From Opitutus terrae PB90-1 (GTDB lineage: Bacteria; Verrucomicrobiota; Verrucomicrobiia; Opitutales; Opitutaceae), in NCBI RefSeq assembly GCF_000019965.1, contig NC_010571.1, forward strand, positions 1,178,001 to 1,242,000: a DNA stretch of 64,000 bases, read 5' to 3'. Both the position numbers and the translations under genes were made by a program. The notes under the pieces are model-generated. The model was not told the origin of the DNA. It made no database searches and saw nothing but the letters and a program-made list of their open reading frames with translations. Positions within the stretch are counted from its first letter, which is position 1, and each line of letters begins with the position of its first letter. Below, one piece after another: positions 1 to 10,000 of the stretch.

Positions 1-33
1 ACGAGAACGAGAACGAGAACGAGAACGAGACGG
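1..33. repeat. CGAGAA hexanucleotide tandem repeat
   Basis: About five consecutive copies of the hexamer CGAGAA open the window and then decay into a GA-rich stretch. The reverse-complement version (TTCTCG units) occurs in the nagB-araC intergenic hairpin near 62.6 kb, so this is a recurrent simple-sequence family here rather than a chance run. The element may continue to the left of the window. Confidence 0.75.
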
Positions 34-117
34 AGACCGGGAACCGGGAGGCGTTGGAAGCCGGCGGACTGAGTGTTTCCCAGTCGCACTCGGTTTCCGG
101 GATGCTACTATCCTTTC

Positions 118-1332
118 ATGCCTGTTACCCTGACCGATATTCGCGCGGCGCAGCGGCGGATTGCGGACGGCGTGATTGTTTCGCCGTGCCCGGAATCGAT
201 TCCGCTCTCCGAGATCACCGGCGCGCGCATCGTCTGCAAACTCGACAACTTCCAGCGCACCGGCTCGTTCAAGGAACGCGGCGCGCGCAATGCGCTGAAG
301 CTGCTCTCGCCGACCGCCCGGCAGCGCGGCGTGGTCGCGGCCAGCGCGGGCAATCACGCGCTCGGGCTCGCCTACCACGGTCGGCTGCTCGGAATTCCTG
401 TGACGGTGGTGATGCCGGACTACGCGCCATTGATCAAGGTCACCACCTGCCAGCGACTCGGGGCCCGCGTGTTGATTCGCGGCGTGGATTTCGCGGAGGC
501 GCGCGCTGCGGCCGACGACCTCGTCGTCCAGGAGGGCCTGACGTATATCCACGGTTTCGATGCTCCGGCGATCATCGCCGGCCAGGGCACGATCGGACTC
601 GAGATCCTGCGGCAGGTGCCCGACGTGGAGGCAATTTTGTGTCCGGTGGGCGGAGGCGGGTTGATCGCGGGGCTGGCGACCGCGGTGAAATCGCTCCGGC
701 CGCGCGTGAAGATCGTCGGCGTCGAGAGCGTCTCAACCCGCAATCTGAGCGCGGCGCTCAAGGCGGGCAAGCCCACGCTCCAGCCGCGGCAGCACACGCT
801 CGCCGACGGTTTGGCCACGCTCACGGTCGGAGCCGAAGCCTTCGCCCTCGCGCGTGACCGGGTCGACGAAGTGGTGCAGGTCAAGGAAGAGTGGATCGCG
901 CTCGCGATCCTGCGGATGATCGAGCTGGAGAAGACGGTCGTCGAAGGCGCGGGAGCGGTGCCGCTCGCCGCGATGATGGCGGGGTTGTTGCCCAAACTTC
1001 GCGGTCGCAAGGTCGCGCTGGTCGTGGGCGGCGGCAACATCGACCCGGCAGTGCTGAGTCGCGTCATCGAAATCGGCTTGGTGCACGATGGCCGGCTCAC
1101 GCGTTTCGCAGCGGTGATCAGCGATCGGCCCGGCGGGTTGGCCGAATTGAGCCGGGTGATCGCCTCGGCCGGCGCGAGCATCAAGGACATCGCCCACGAC
1201 CGCGCCTTCAGCGGACCGGACGTGAGCGCGGTCCGCGCGGTGTGTACGGTGGAAACGCGCGATCGGGCCCACATCACGACACTGCACCGGGCACTGCGGA
1301 AGCATGGCTTCTCGCTGGAAATTTCTCGGTAA
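118..1332 (+). CDS. ilvA: Threonine ammonia-lyase (PLP-dependent, ACT domain)
   Basis: A cytoplasmic fold-type II PLP enzyme that deaminates L-threonine to 2-oxobutyrate, the first step toward isoleucine or a catabolic route. The 404-residue protein has the PLP-lysine motif SFKERGA (Lys about 52), the ASAGNHALG substrate loop, the glycine-rich phosphate cup GGGGL (about 178-182), and a C-terminal ACT-type region (about 325-404) containing AVISDRPGGLAEL. The ATG at 118 begins with the usual family N-terminus. A GTG at 73 is in frame but adds residues that look non-coding. The length fits the short, single-ACT class rather than the long biosynthetic IlvA, so a catabolic TdcB-like role is equally possible. 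Its 3' end overlaps the next gene by 29 nt in another frame. Confidence 0.93.
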   Translation: MPVTLTDIRAAQRRIADGVIVSPCPESIPLSEITGARIVCKLDNFQRTGSFKERGARNALKLLSPTARQRGVVAASAGNHALGLAYHGRLLGIPVTVVMPDYAPLIKVTTCQRLGARVLIRGVDFAEARAAADDLVVQEGLTYIHGFDAPAIIAGQGTIGLEILRQVPDVEAILCPVGGGGLIAGLATAVKSLRPRVKIVGVESVSTRNLSAALKAGKPTLQPRQHTLADGLATLTVGAEAFALARDRVDEVVQVKEEWIALAILRMIELEKTVVEGAGAVPLAAMMAGLLPKLRGRKVALVVGGGNIDPAVLSRVIEIGLVHDGRLTRFAAVISDRPGGLAELSRVIASAGASIKDIAHDRAFSGPDVSAVRAVCTVETRDRAHITTLHRALRKHGFSLEISR

Positions 1333-2251
1333 GGGCCTGCGGCTCGGCGCCATCGCTCTCGGGGTCGTCGGATGGCTCGCAGGCTGTGCCTCCGTGCGGG
1401 ACCGCACCGCCGCGGTCGCAGACGACGCAATGGTGATCGCAGGGCAGCGGGTTCATACCGGCACGCGAGTCGTCACCTGGCTCGAGCCGAGTGGTTACAA
1501 CGCGTATTCGAATCGGGGTGCGTCGGGCCGACGTGACGCGAGCAGGCTTGCAGCGACGATGCAGAAGCGCATCGCGCGGCGCGGCTGGGACCGGCGGGCG
1601 TTGCGTGAAGCGGTGGACCAGCTCGTGGTGCACTACGATGCGTGCGGCTTGAGCAGTGTTTGCTTCGACGTGCTGCAGCAGCGCGGACTGAGCGTGCACT
1701 TCCTGATCGATATCGACGGGACCGTTTATCAAACGATGGATCTGCGAGAAAAAGCCGGACACGCCACCGTCGCGAACGACCGTTCGATCGGCATCGAGCT
1801 GGCGAACATCGGCGCCTATCCGCCGCGCGAGGCGGGACCGCTGGCGGAGTGGTATCGCGTCGCCTCCGGCGGCGGAGCGCAAATCGTCGTGCCGGCGCGG
1901 ACCAAGGAGCCGCGCGTTCGAACGCCGGGCTTCATCGGCCGACCCGCTCGATCGGAGCCGATCCGCGGAGTGATCCAAGGCCGGGAACTCGTCCAATACG
2001 ATTTCACCCCGCAGCAATATGCTGCGTTGATTCGGCTGACGGCGGCGCTGTGCCGCGAATTTCCCCGGCTCCGCTGCGAAGTGCCCCGTCGCGCCGATGG
2101 CGCGGTGCTGGCGGAAAAGCTGCCGGATGCCGAGCTGGCGCGCTATCGCGGGATCCTCGGCCACTGGCACGTGCAAGAAAACAAGGTCGATCCCGGCCCG
2201 GCGTTCGAGTGGGCGCGTTTCCTCGCCGACGTGCGTCAGGCGCGACGTTGA
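1304..2251 (+). CDS. N-acetylmuramoyl-L-alanine amidase, lipoprotein (Amidase_2)
   Basis: A probable lipid-anchored zinc amidase that cuts the MurNAc-L-Ala bond of peptidoglycan or muropeptides. The N-terminus is a lipoprotein signal ending in the lipobox LAGC (Cys about 28). The core matches the Amidase_2/AmpD/PGRP fold: VVHYD supplies one zinc histidine (about 110), and GHWHVQENKVDPG near the C-terminus supplies the second histidine and the aspartate (about 287 and 296). An intervening segment, NDRSIGIELANIG, is typical of the fold. Translation starts inside the 3' end of the threonine ammonia-lyase gene, so the two are probably co-transcribed. A convergent AmpG-like permease follows, which suggests a cell-wall recycling context. 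Confidence 0.9.
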   Translation: MASRWKFLGKGLRLGAIALGVVGWLAGCASVRDRTAAVADDAMVIAGQRVHTGTRVVTWLEPSGYNAYSNRGASGRRDASRLAATMQKRIARRGWDRRALREAVDQLVVHYDACGLSSVCFDVLQQRGLSVHFLIDIDGTVYQTMDLREKAGHATVANDRSIGIELANIGAYPPREAGPLAEWYRVASGGGAQIVVPARTKEPRVRTPGFIGRPARSEPIRGVIQGRELVQYDFTPQQYAALIRLTAALCREFPRLRCEVPRRADGAVLAEKLPDAELARYRGILGHWHVQENKVDPGPAFEWARFLADVRQARR

Positions 2252-2331
2252 ACGCACGGATCACTGCGCATTCACTCGCTGCAAGAGGGACGTTGCGGTT
2301 CGAACGCCCCAGCTCGCGGGGTGCGCAAAGA

Positions 2332-3618
2332 CTACGCCGAAGTTTTTCGGCCGAAGGCGGAATCGACCTTGATCGCCGCCGTCGCGAGGAACGACGGGAT
2401 CGTCGCGATGCAGACCCAGATAAAGAAATTCACGTAGCCGAGTTTTTCCTGCAGCCACCCGGCGCCCATCCCCGGCAGCATCATGCCCAACGCCATGAAG
2501 CCGGTGCAGAGCGCGTAGTGCGCCGTCCGATGCTCCCCGTCGGCGACCATCATCATGTAAACCATGTAGGCGGTGAACCCGAACCCGTAGCCGAACTGCT
2601 CGACCGCGAGCGCGCCGCCGACGACAGCGAGATTCGTCGGCTGGGCGAGCGCGAGGAAGATGAACACGAGATTCGGCGTATACATCGACAACAGCATCGG
2701 CCAGAGCAGCCGCTTCAATCCGAACCGCGCGATCACCGCTCCGCCGACGAGTCCACCCGCCGTCAGCGCAATCACGCCGATTGTGCCATAGATCAATCCC
2801 ACGTGTTGCGTGCTCAGTCCCAAGCCGCCGACGCTGCGCGCGTCGAGCAGGAACGGCGGCACGAGCTTGAGCAGCTGCGCTTCGGCGAACCGGTAGAGGA
2901 GCAGAAATGCCAGGATAGGAACGATTCCTTTTTTCCGGAAAAAAGCGGCGAACACCTCGAGGTAATCTGTGCCGAACGAGGAGCGCGTGGGAGTGGCCGC
3001 GGTGGTCGCGCGCTCCGGCCGAGGCAGAAACACTCCATGATGAATCGCCACGACCACGAAGAAACCCGCGGCGAGCGCGAAGACCCAGGACCACGCCAAC
3101 GCCGGATTCCCGGTGCGATCCTGCCAGACGCCCGCCAGCCAGACGAGGCCGCCTTGGCCGGCGATCATCGCGAGTCGATAGAACGTGCTGCGCACGCCGA
3201 CGAACGCCGCCTGCTGGTGGGGAGCAAGCGCGAGCAGATAAAATCCGTCCGCCGCGATGTCGTGCGTGGCCGAGCTGAAGGCGAGCAGCCAGAAAACCGC
3301 GAGCGTTCCGACGAAAAAGAAGGAGCCAGGCAGGACCAGGGCGACGAGCGCCAGCGCCGCGGCCATCGCCAGTTGCAGCGCGACGATCCAGAACCGCTTC
3401 GTCCGGTAGAGTTCGACCACGGGCGACCAGAGCGGCTTGATGACCCACGGCAGGTAGAGCCAGCTGGTGTAGAGCGCGATGTCAGCGTTGGAGACGTGCA
3501 GGTTTTTGTAGAGCACCACCGACAGCGTCATCACCGCCACGTACGGAATCCCCTGCGCGAAATAGAGCGTGGGGATCCAGCGCCAGGGATGCGGCGAAGA
3601 GGCGACGGCGGGTTCCAT
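2332..3618 (-). CDS. MFS permease, AmpG-like (putative muropeptide importer)
   Basis: A 428-residue inner-membrane protein with about 12 hydrophobic helices. The first carries the FAQGIPY-type segment and the second WLYLPWVIKPLWSPVVE, both characteristic of the AmpG/acetyl-CoA transporter branch of the MFS. AmpG proteins import anhydro-muropeptides, and the convergent neighbour is a peptidoglycan amidase, which makes that substrate plausible but unproven. The ATG at 3618 precedes a short cytoplasmic tail and then helix 1. The 80-nt gap to the amidase gene holds no clear terminator. Confidence 0.82.
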   Translation of the reverse strand: MEPAVASSPHPWRWIPTLYFAQGIPYVAVMTLSVVLYKNLHVSNADIALYTSWLYLPWVIKPLWSPVVELYRTKRFWIVALQLAMAAALALVALVLPGSFFFVGTLAVFWLLAFSSATHDIAADGFYLLALAPHQQAAFVGVRSTFYRLAMIAGQGGLVWLAGVWQDRTGNPALAWSWVFALAAGFFVVVAIHHGVFLPRPERATTAATPTRSSFGTDYLEVFAAFFRKKGIVPILAFLLLYRFAEAQLLKLVPPFLLDARSVGGLGLSTQHVGLIYGTIGVIALTAGGLVGGAVIARFGLKRLLWPMLLSMYTPNLVFIFLALAQPTNLAVVGGALAVEQFGYGFGFTAYMVYMMMVADGEHRTAHYALCTGFMALGMMLPGMGAGWLQEKLGYVNFFIWVCIATIPSFLATAAIKVDSAFGRKTSA

Positions 3619-3727
3619 GGACGATGAGCGCGCGGAGCTTGGGCGGTTTCCGCGGCCGGCACCATTCCGAATCGCCGGCTTGCAGCCTCTACCTTCCGGC
3701 GGCCGGCACGCCTGACAACCGTTGTGA

Positions 3728-4651
3728 TCACGCCGCCATCAGCTTGACCAGGCCTGGTCGTAGATAGGCGATCGCCTGCCCCACATTCGCCCACTGGCCT
3801 CCGGTTTGTTTGACGATGCGCAACAACTCGCAGCTGAGCTTGAACGCGCGTTTCAGCAGCGTCGGACTCAACACCGCGGCAACGACGAACTGGGGCTCGA
3901 TGTCGTCGGCGATCATCGGCGTCGTGGGCTGCACTGGCGCACGCTTGTGTTCGTCATTCGTTTCCTGATCGGGGAATTGCCACAGCGCGATCGCAAAGGT
4001 GGGCCGATCGAGCCACTCGGAAAACGAGCGTCGCACCTGTCGATTCCACAAAAGCGTATCGAAACCATTCATGCCCCACGAGGCGATGAGGCGGCAACGG
4101 AACTCCGGAATCTGTGGGAGATGAATGAAGTAGGTGGCAGACAGACGTTCGATTCGCTTGTGGGTGATCGCGGCTGCTGGCGGACTACCCGGCGCATAGC
4201 GTTTCATCACGTAGGCTGTGCGATAGCGATGGAACTCGATGTTGGCGAAGGAAGCCGAATCCAGCGGCAGAAGCGCAGCCGCCAGCGGGGACAGGTTCAC
4301 CGAGATTCGGCTTAGGTGACTGAAGTAGGGCAGCACGGAAAACAGCACCGCATGCTCCAGGGCGGAGTTGCTGTTGCAGATGATCCCGCGCTGATCGTCG
4401 GCTTTGATCTGCACGTCGTCGACCGCCGGCCGGGTCGTCATCAAGAGCGTGTCAGTCGGCTGCAGGAAATCCAATGCTCCCTTGGGCTCGCGCAGGTCGG
4501 GATACCAATGAATGGACGTGCCGAAGGGCTGCCCTTTGGCGGTCAGGGCGGCGACCACCTCACTGCTCGCGGCAGAATCTCGCATCTGGTGGAGTTCCGC
4601 CTTGGTCCGGGGCGGCAACCTCACGGAGTAGGTCACGTGATAGACGGACAT
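3728..4651 (-). CDS. Hypothetical protein, strong ribosome-binding site
   Basis: A 307-residue protein I do not recognise. It has no signal peptide and no clear membrane helices; it is mixed alpha/beta in composition, with several aromatic-rich stretches in the middle. The start is chosen at 4651 because the sequence AAGGAGG lies five bases upstream, one of the very few canonical Shine-Dalgarno sequences in the window. A longer reading frame to 4729 would place that site inside the gene. It is divergent from the glycogen-synthase-like gene, with a 200-nt gap that must hold both promoters. Third-position GC looks lower than in its neighbours, so acquisition by transfer is possible. Confidence 0.7.
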   Translation of the reverse strand: MSVYHVTYSVRLPPRTKAELHQMRDSAASSEVVAALTAKGQPFGTSIHWYPDLREPKGALDFLQPTDTLLMTTRPAVDDVQIKADDQRGIICNSNSALEHAVLFSVLPYFSHLSRISVNLSPLAAALLPLDSASFANIEFHRYRTAYVMKRYAPGSPPAAAITHKRIERLSATYFIHLPQIPEFRCRLIASWGMNGFDTLLWNRQVRRSFSEWLDRPTFAIALWQFPDQETNDEHKRAPVQPTTPMIADDIEPQFVVAAVLSPTLLKRAFKLSCELLRIVKQTGGQWANVGQAIAYLRPGLVKLMAA

Positions 4652-4851
4652 ACGGGCCTCCTTTCGTAGAGGGGGGTTGAAGTGCTGGGCTCTGGCCGAG
4701 AATAAACCCGCTGCGACGAAACCCGCCACGGAGAAATTGGCGAACGATCCGAATTGCCGATCAATCTGGTTTGAGAACGAAATCCGATTTGCACGGCAAA
4801 ATTGATTGCACGCATGCGTGAACCCAGGCCCGGCGCGTGTTCTCTGGGGTC

Positions 4852-6471
4852 ATGCAACCCACCCCGCCTTCAGCCACGGTGCTCCCAGCCATCGTGGTCG
4901 AATTGATCCGCGGCGCGCGCTTCTTCGCGTTGCGTTATGAGACGTTTGTCACCCCCGCCGGCGATCTGGCCGACATCACGCGGGAAGAGGTCCGCACGTT
5001 CGCCGGTGCCGGCGTCGTGCTGGCGCCGTGGCACGAACGCGCGCGCGGGGCCGCGGACGCGCTGCAGACCGGACAGGTGGTGGCGCTTGACGGCAGTTGG
5101 GAACTGCCGCTCGGCCCGGGCTTCACGCGGAAGCTGAGCTTGCTGCTCTGCCGGGAGCCGCAGCGTGCCCCCGTGATTTTTCTGCGGGTCAGCGGCTGCT
5201 TTCTCGGCTGGCCGACAGCCTATGCCACGCCGGAATTGCCGGCCGATGCCATCGTGTACGCTCAAGCCCTCGACTTCGTGTTGCGCGCCGCCGGCGCGCG
5301 TCCGGAGCAGTGGGCCGCGATGATCGATTGGGAATGTTCTCCCGCCCTGCTCGCCCTGCACGGCCGTCATCGCACGCTCCTGCATCTCCAACACATCGCG
5401 GACGCCTGGCTGGGCGAGGCGGTGGCCTCCTTCCATTTTCCGGCGGGGGCGGGGCTGCAGCGAGGCACGGCCTTGCAGGCGGCCTTGCGCGTGGCCGACG
5501 TGGTGACGGGCGCGAGCCGCGGATTCTGCGACGCGCTCCGGCGCGAGCCCGTCTATCGCGATCTGCTCGCCGCGCACCTGCAATCCGAGCTGACCCGAAT
5601 CGTCCCGCTCGAAAACGCACACTTCGGCGCCTTGGGCGCCGACGATTGCGCGCTGGCGGACGAACTCGCGAGCGACCGGCATCACGCCGGGATGGTGCTC
5701 GCGGCCAACATCGCGGCCCGCCGGATCGCCTACCTCGGCAACGAGCGGCAGCGGTTCCGCGGAGCTCCGCTCATCCTGTGCGGCGGGCGCAACACGACGC
5801 AGCACGGCTGGGACATCGCGATCGCGTGCGCCCGGCGGCTGCTCGAAACCAACCCGAATTTCACGGCGGCGTTTTGGTTCGTGATGCTTGACGGAGACGA
5901 CGGAGCTTCCCGGCGGTTGGCCGAGATCGCCGATCTCGAGCGCGATTTTCCCCGCGCGATCGTCCGGTCGGACGGCTCCAAGGCGGAACTGAACCGTTTG
6001 CTGGCCGTCGCGGACTTGAACCTCTGCCCCAGTCTGTTCGAGCCATTCGGACGCTGCTATTCACGCACGATCATTCCCCTCTCCTCTGCCACCGACGGGC
6101 CGGGGTCGCAGATTCCGGCCCGCCGCCCCCGCGGCCGGGCTGCCGAGTATCACCGACGCTGGCACGGAGACCGTACGCCGGCGGGCTGGACCGTTTTCCC
6201 CGAGGTGGCACAAGCGCACGAATCGACGGTGAACGATTGGAAGGAACTGATTTCCGGACATCCAGTGGCCGCGACCAATGCCACCTTCCGAGCCTTGGTG
6301 GACGGCTATTGTGCGGCCTTGCTTGAGGCGATTGATCTGCGCAGCCAGCATCCGATCGAGTTTGCGGCCATGGTTTGCTCAGCACTGAGGATTCAGCGGG
6401 AACACTCCTGGGCGCAGAGCTACCAGAGCATGATCGATCTGATGGAGAGCGGATGCGTGGCGCTCGCCTAG
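4852..6471 (+). CDS. Divergent glycogen/starch-synthase-like glycosyltransferase
   Basis: A 539-residue protein that resembles GT5/GT4 GT-B transferases in its second half. CGGRNTTQHGWDIAIACARRL matches the start of the C-terminal Rossmann domain, ADLNLCPSLFEPFG matches the nucleotide-sugar-binding loop, and the tail (HSWAQSYQSMIDL) matches the conserved end of glycogen synthases. The N-terminal half keeps only hints of family landmarks such as IDWECSPALLAL and ADVVTGASRGF. The stretch from about 6055 to 6190, where the conserved YGT-P-GGL-DTV region is expected, is poor in frame 1. The +1 frame there reads GLPSITDAGTETV, so compensating frameshifts are possible. The start is the ATG at 4852; a GTG at 4837 is also in frame. 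Function and activity are uncertain. Confidence 0.65.
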   Translation: MQPTPPSATVLPAIVVELIRGARFFALRYETFVTPAGDLADITREEVRTFAGAGVVLAPWHERARGAADALQTGQVVALDGSWELPLGPGFTRKLSLLLCREPQRAPVIFLRVSGCFLGWPTAYATPELPADAIVYAQALDFVLRAAGARPEQWAAMIDWECSPALLALHGRHRTLLHLQHIADAWLGEAVASFHFPAGAGLQRGTALQAALRVADVVTGASRGFCDALRREPVYRDLLAAHLQSELTRIVPLENAHFGALGADDCALADELASDRHHAGMVLAANIAARRIAYLGNERQRFRGAPLILCGGRNTTQHGWDIAIACARRLLETNPNFTAAFWFVMLDGDDGASRRLAEIADLERDFPRAIVRSDGSKAELNRLLAVADLNLCPSLFEPFGRCYSRTIIPLSSATDGPGSQIPARRPRGRAAEYHRRWHGDRTPAGWTVFPEVAQAHESTVNDWKELISGHPVAATNATFRALVDGYCAALLEAIDLRSQHPIEFAAMVCSALRIQREHSWAQSYQSMIDLMESGCVALA

Positions 6472-6524
6472 AGCGTTTTCAAGAAAAGCGCGGCCACGTG
6501 GTGGCGGCAGCAGGCCGACGGATG

Positions 6525-6761
6525 CTATCGATCGCTGAAATCCAGCACGATGTCGTCCAGCATTTCGTCGTCGTCGAGCACGTTGGCACGGCTTTGCGCC
6601 AGCAGCCGCGCCCGGTCCTGCCGCCGTTGGTGCCGACTGCGCTGGTGCGGACGTTCAAAGGTTTCTTCGTCCTCGTAGCCCCGATCGAAGTCGTTCCGGC
6701 TCGCACTCGCTGAACCGGTCGACGCGTCCTGCTCGAGCTCGCGGTAGTGGGTGAGGTGCAT
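6525..6761 (-). CDS. Small acidic/arginine-rich hypothetical protein
   Basis: A 78-residue reading frame beginning MHLTHYREL. A middle part is rich in Arg, Gln and His, and the end is very acidic (LDDDEMLDDIVLDFSD). Codon third positions are strongly G/C, as in true genes here, and no competing frame covers this gap. It has no recognisable domain, no signal peptide and no Shine-Dalgarno. It lies convergent to the glycosyltransferase gene and divergent from the hybrid kinase gene. It could be a small nucleic-acid- or protein-binding factor, but that is a guess. Confidence 0.5.
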   Translation of the reverse strand: MHLTHYRELEQDASTGSASASRNDFDRGYEDEETFERPHQRSRHQRRQDRARLLAQSRANVLDDDEMLDDIVLDFSDR

Positions 6762-7025
6762 GGGAGGGAGTTTCCTAGCTGTTACATCGTCGCAGTGGTC
6801 ACGCTCCTTGACTGCGAACACCCTCAGGTGGATCCCTTGCGGAGCAAATTTGTCCTCCACCGCGAGGCGCCTGCAACGGCCGCGGCCGCCTCATCCTGCG
6901 GCCGGAAGGAATCGGCGAACGCAGCGAATGCCGCCTGGGTCGACGCGGTGGTGGCGGGAAACGTTTCAGTGTTGGGCCGGGCAACCGATAATCACAGATT
7001 ACCCCTGGCTGGCACTGTCCGCTCC

Positions 7026-10000
7026 ATGTCCTCCTCCTTCCAGCGAATCCGCCTGGAACGCATTTGCCTGTCGCTGCTCACCGGCTGCGTCTGGCTCGCG
7101 CTTGCTCCTGGCGCAGGGTTGCGCGGCGCCGAGGCGGCGCTCGATCCGGGCGGCCGATCCGCGATCACGAATGCGGTTTCCATCTGGGAACTGACGCCGG
7201 CGGAGAAAGCGCTCCGCCATCCGTTGCAGCTCGAGGGACGCGTCAGCTTCGTCGATCCGGTGTGGAAGAATTTCTGGATCGAGCAGAACGGCGTCGGCAC
7301 CTACCTCATGCTGGCGAACGCGGCGCCGCCGCTGCGCGCGGGACAACGCGTGCGGCTCGAAGGCAGCATCGTGCCCAACCTGGGCCTCGCGGCGGATTCC
7401 GTCCGCGTCACCGTCCTGCAGGACTTCGAACCGATCACGCCGCTCGACGCGAATGGGCGTATCCGCGAGATGGGCGTGCTCGCGAGCCGGATCGTCACCG
7501 TCGACGCCTACGTCGCCAACCAGCTCTATGTTGACGCTGACCACATCCGGCTGGCCCTGATCATCGAGGATCGCCCGGTGATCGGTTGGGTGAAGCCCGC
7601 CAATCCGCATGCGGTGCCGAATTGGGAGCGTAAGTTCGTCCGGCTTCAGGCGCTCTATTCATCGCGCTTCAATCCCACCAACACGGAGACCTCCATCGAA
7701 CTCTGGTGTGGCGGCGAGGAGAATGTCTCGGTCCTCGGTTCGCTTACGGACTCCGGGGTTTTCGACCGGGCGTGCACGCCGATCGCCCAGTTGCCGCAGA
7801 TGCCGCTGGGTGCCGAAGTGCTGGTGCGGGGAGTCGTCGAGGCGCACGATGCGGGAGCCTACCTGAGGATGCGCGACGATACTGGTCAGGTACTGGTGCG
7901 CTCGATCCAGCCGGAGCGGATCGCGTTTGGCGCGGAGGTGGAGGCCGTCGGACGCGTGGATTGCGAAGGCGCGAAATGGGTCCTGCGCAACGCGCTGTTT
8001 CGGCGGACGAAGGTGGTGCCATTGCTGCGCAACAAGTCGGCCGGGTTGGATTCAGTCGATGGTATCCGGCAGCTGTCGCTGCCGCAGGCCGCCAGCGGGT
8101 TGCCGGTGAAGATCTCGGGGCTGGTCACCTGGTCGATGCCGGGCACGGAGTTTTTCTATCTGCAGGACGTGACCGGCGGCATCCGGGTGAACTTCGATCC
8201 GAAGACGATCGAGGTGCCGCAACTCGGAAAATATCTTCAGGTCGAAGGCACGACGATGGTCCGCGGCTTCATGCCGTCGGTGCGGTTGGCGGGCATCGTC
8301 GACCGCGGCTCGATGACCCACGCCGAGGGTCGCAACGTCACGTTCGAGCAGGCGATCACAGGAAAGGAGGATGGCCAGTGGGTCGCCATCCGGGGATTCA
8401 TCCAGCGCACGGAATCGCAGGGCGACTGGCGTTGGATATACATGACGACGCCCGGTGGCGAGGTGGTCGGGCATCTACAGTCACCCGTAAACTTCGTCGC
8501 CAATCCGGGTTCGCTGATCCGCATGCAGGGCGTCTGCGAGGCCACCGGCGACAGCAACGGGCTGCTGACCGGCGTGATGCTCCGGGTGCCGTTCATTCAC
8601 AGCATCGTCGTCGAGGAGGACGCGCCGGTCGACTACTACGACCTGCCCGTGCATTCGATCAAGGGGCTGCGCCGGCTCAGCGGCACGCGCGAGCTCACCC
8701 GCGTCCGCATCTCGGCCGAGGTGCTGCACCAGGTGCCCGGGCGGGCGATCGTCGTGCAGGAGGAGGATGTCGGCTTGCAGCTGCTCAGCCGGCAGGAGCA
8801 GAACCTGGCCCCGGGCGACCGGATCGACGCCGTCGGGATTCTCGGGTGGGAGGGCGGCCGGATTGTGTTGCGCGAAACGGTGTGTCGGAAACAAGGCCGC
8901 GGGCCGGCGCCGCGTCCGGTGGAGCTGACCACCCCCGGCCAGCTGGCGCCGGCGCTCGACGCGCGCTTGGTGAGCATCACCGGCCAGTTGATCGATGTTT
9001 CGCAGCAGTCCGACCACGTGCGGCTCACGCTCCAAGCCGGTGATACCTTGGTGGAGGCCACCCTGGATCGAGACAGCGCCGAACCGGTCGATCCGCAGGT
9101 CGGCGCGAAGGTCCGGCTGACCGGCATCTACCGGCTGGACTTCGACAATGCGCGGTGGTTTCGCCGGTTCACGCTGCAACTCCGCTCGCCGGCGGACATC
9201 GCGGTGCTGCAACAGCCGAGGTTGTGGACCGTGCAGCGCGCGCTCCTCGCCGCCGGCGTGCTCGGCGGACTCGCGCTGCTCGGGTTCGGCTGGATCACGG
9301 CGCTGCGGCGTCGCGTGCATCAGCAAACGCGGCAAATCCGCGAACAGCTCGAGCGACAAACCAGACTCGAGGCCGAGGTGCAGCGGGCCGCGCGGCTTGA
9401 ATCGCTGGGCGTGCTCGCCGGCGGCATCGCGCATGATTTCAACAACCTGCTCACGATCATCATCGGCAACCTCGGCTTGGCGCTCGCGGATGGAAAGTTG
9501 AGCGAGTCGACCATCCGGTTTCTGCGCGAGATCGAGCGCGGGGCGACGCGCGCGCGATCGCTCACGCGGCAGCTGCTGACGTTCGCGGAGGGCGGTGAGC
9601 CGCTCCGCCTCCCGATCGAGGCGCCGGAGTTCGTCCGGGCCGCGGCCGAACGCGCGCTGCATGGCTCCGCCGTCCGCGCCGAGTACGTCGTGCCGCCGGG
9701 GCTCTGGCACGTCCTGGCCGACAAGGACCAGATCGCGCAGGCGATCCAAAACCTCGTGGTCAACGCGATCCAGGCGATGCCCAACGGCGGCGCCCTGCTC
9801 GTGACCTTCAGCAACGAGACCATCGGAGCGGGCGACAAGAACAACCTTGAGCACGGTCGCTACGTGAAGATCACCCTGGCCGATTCCGGCGAGGGCATCC
9901 GCCCCGAAGTGCTGCCGCGGATCTTCGACCCGTATTTCACGACGCGCCGGACCGGCAGCGGGCTCGGCTTGGCGACGGTGTATTCGATCCTGAAACGGCA

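Noticed and set aside
1-33. Possible CRISPR array from regular repeats
   Set aside because: The unit is only six bases with no spacers, and no cas genes are in the window.
1642-3627. 661-codon open frame on the plus strand
   Set aside because: It runs antisense across the AmpG-like permease and out of frame through the amidase; composition is low-complexity Arg/Asp/Glu with no recognisable domain.
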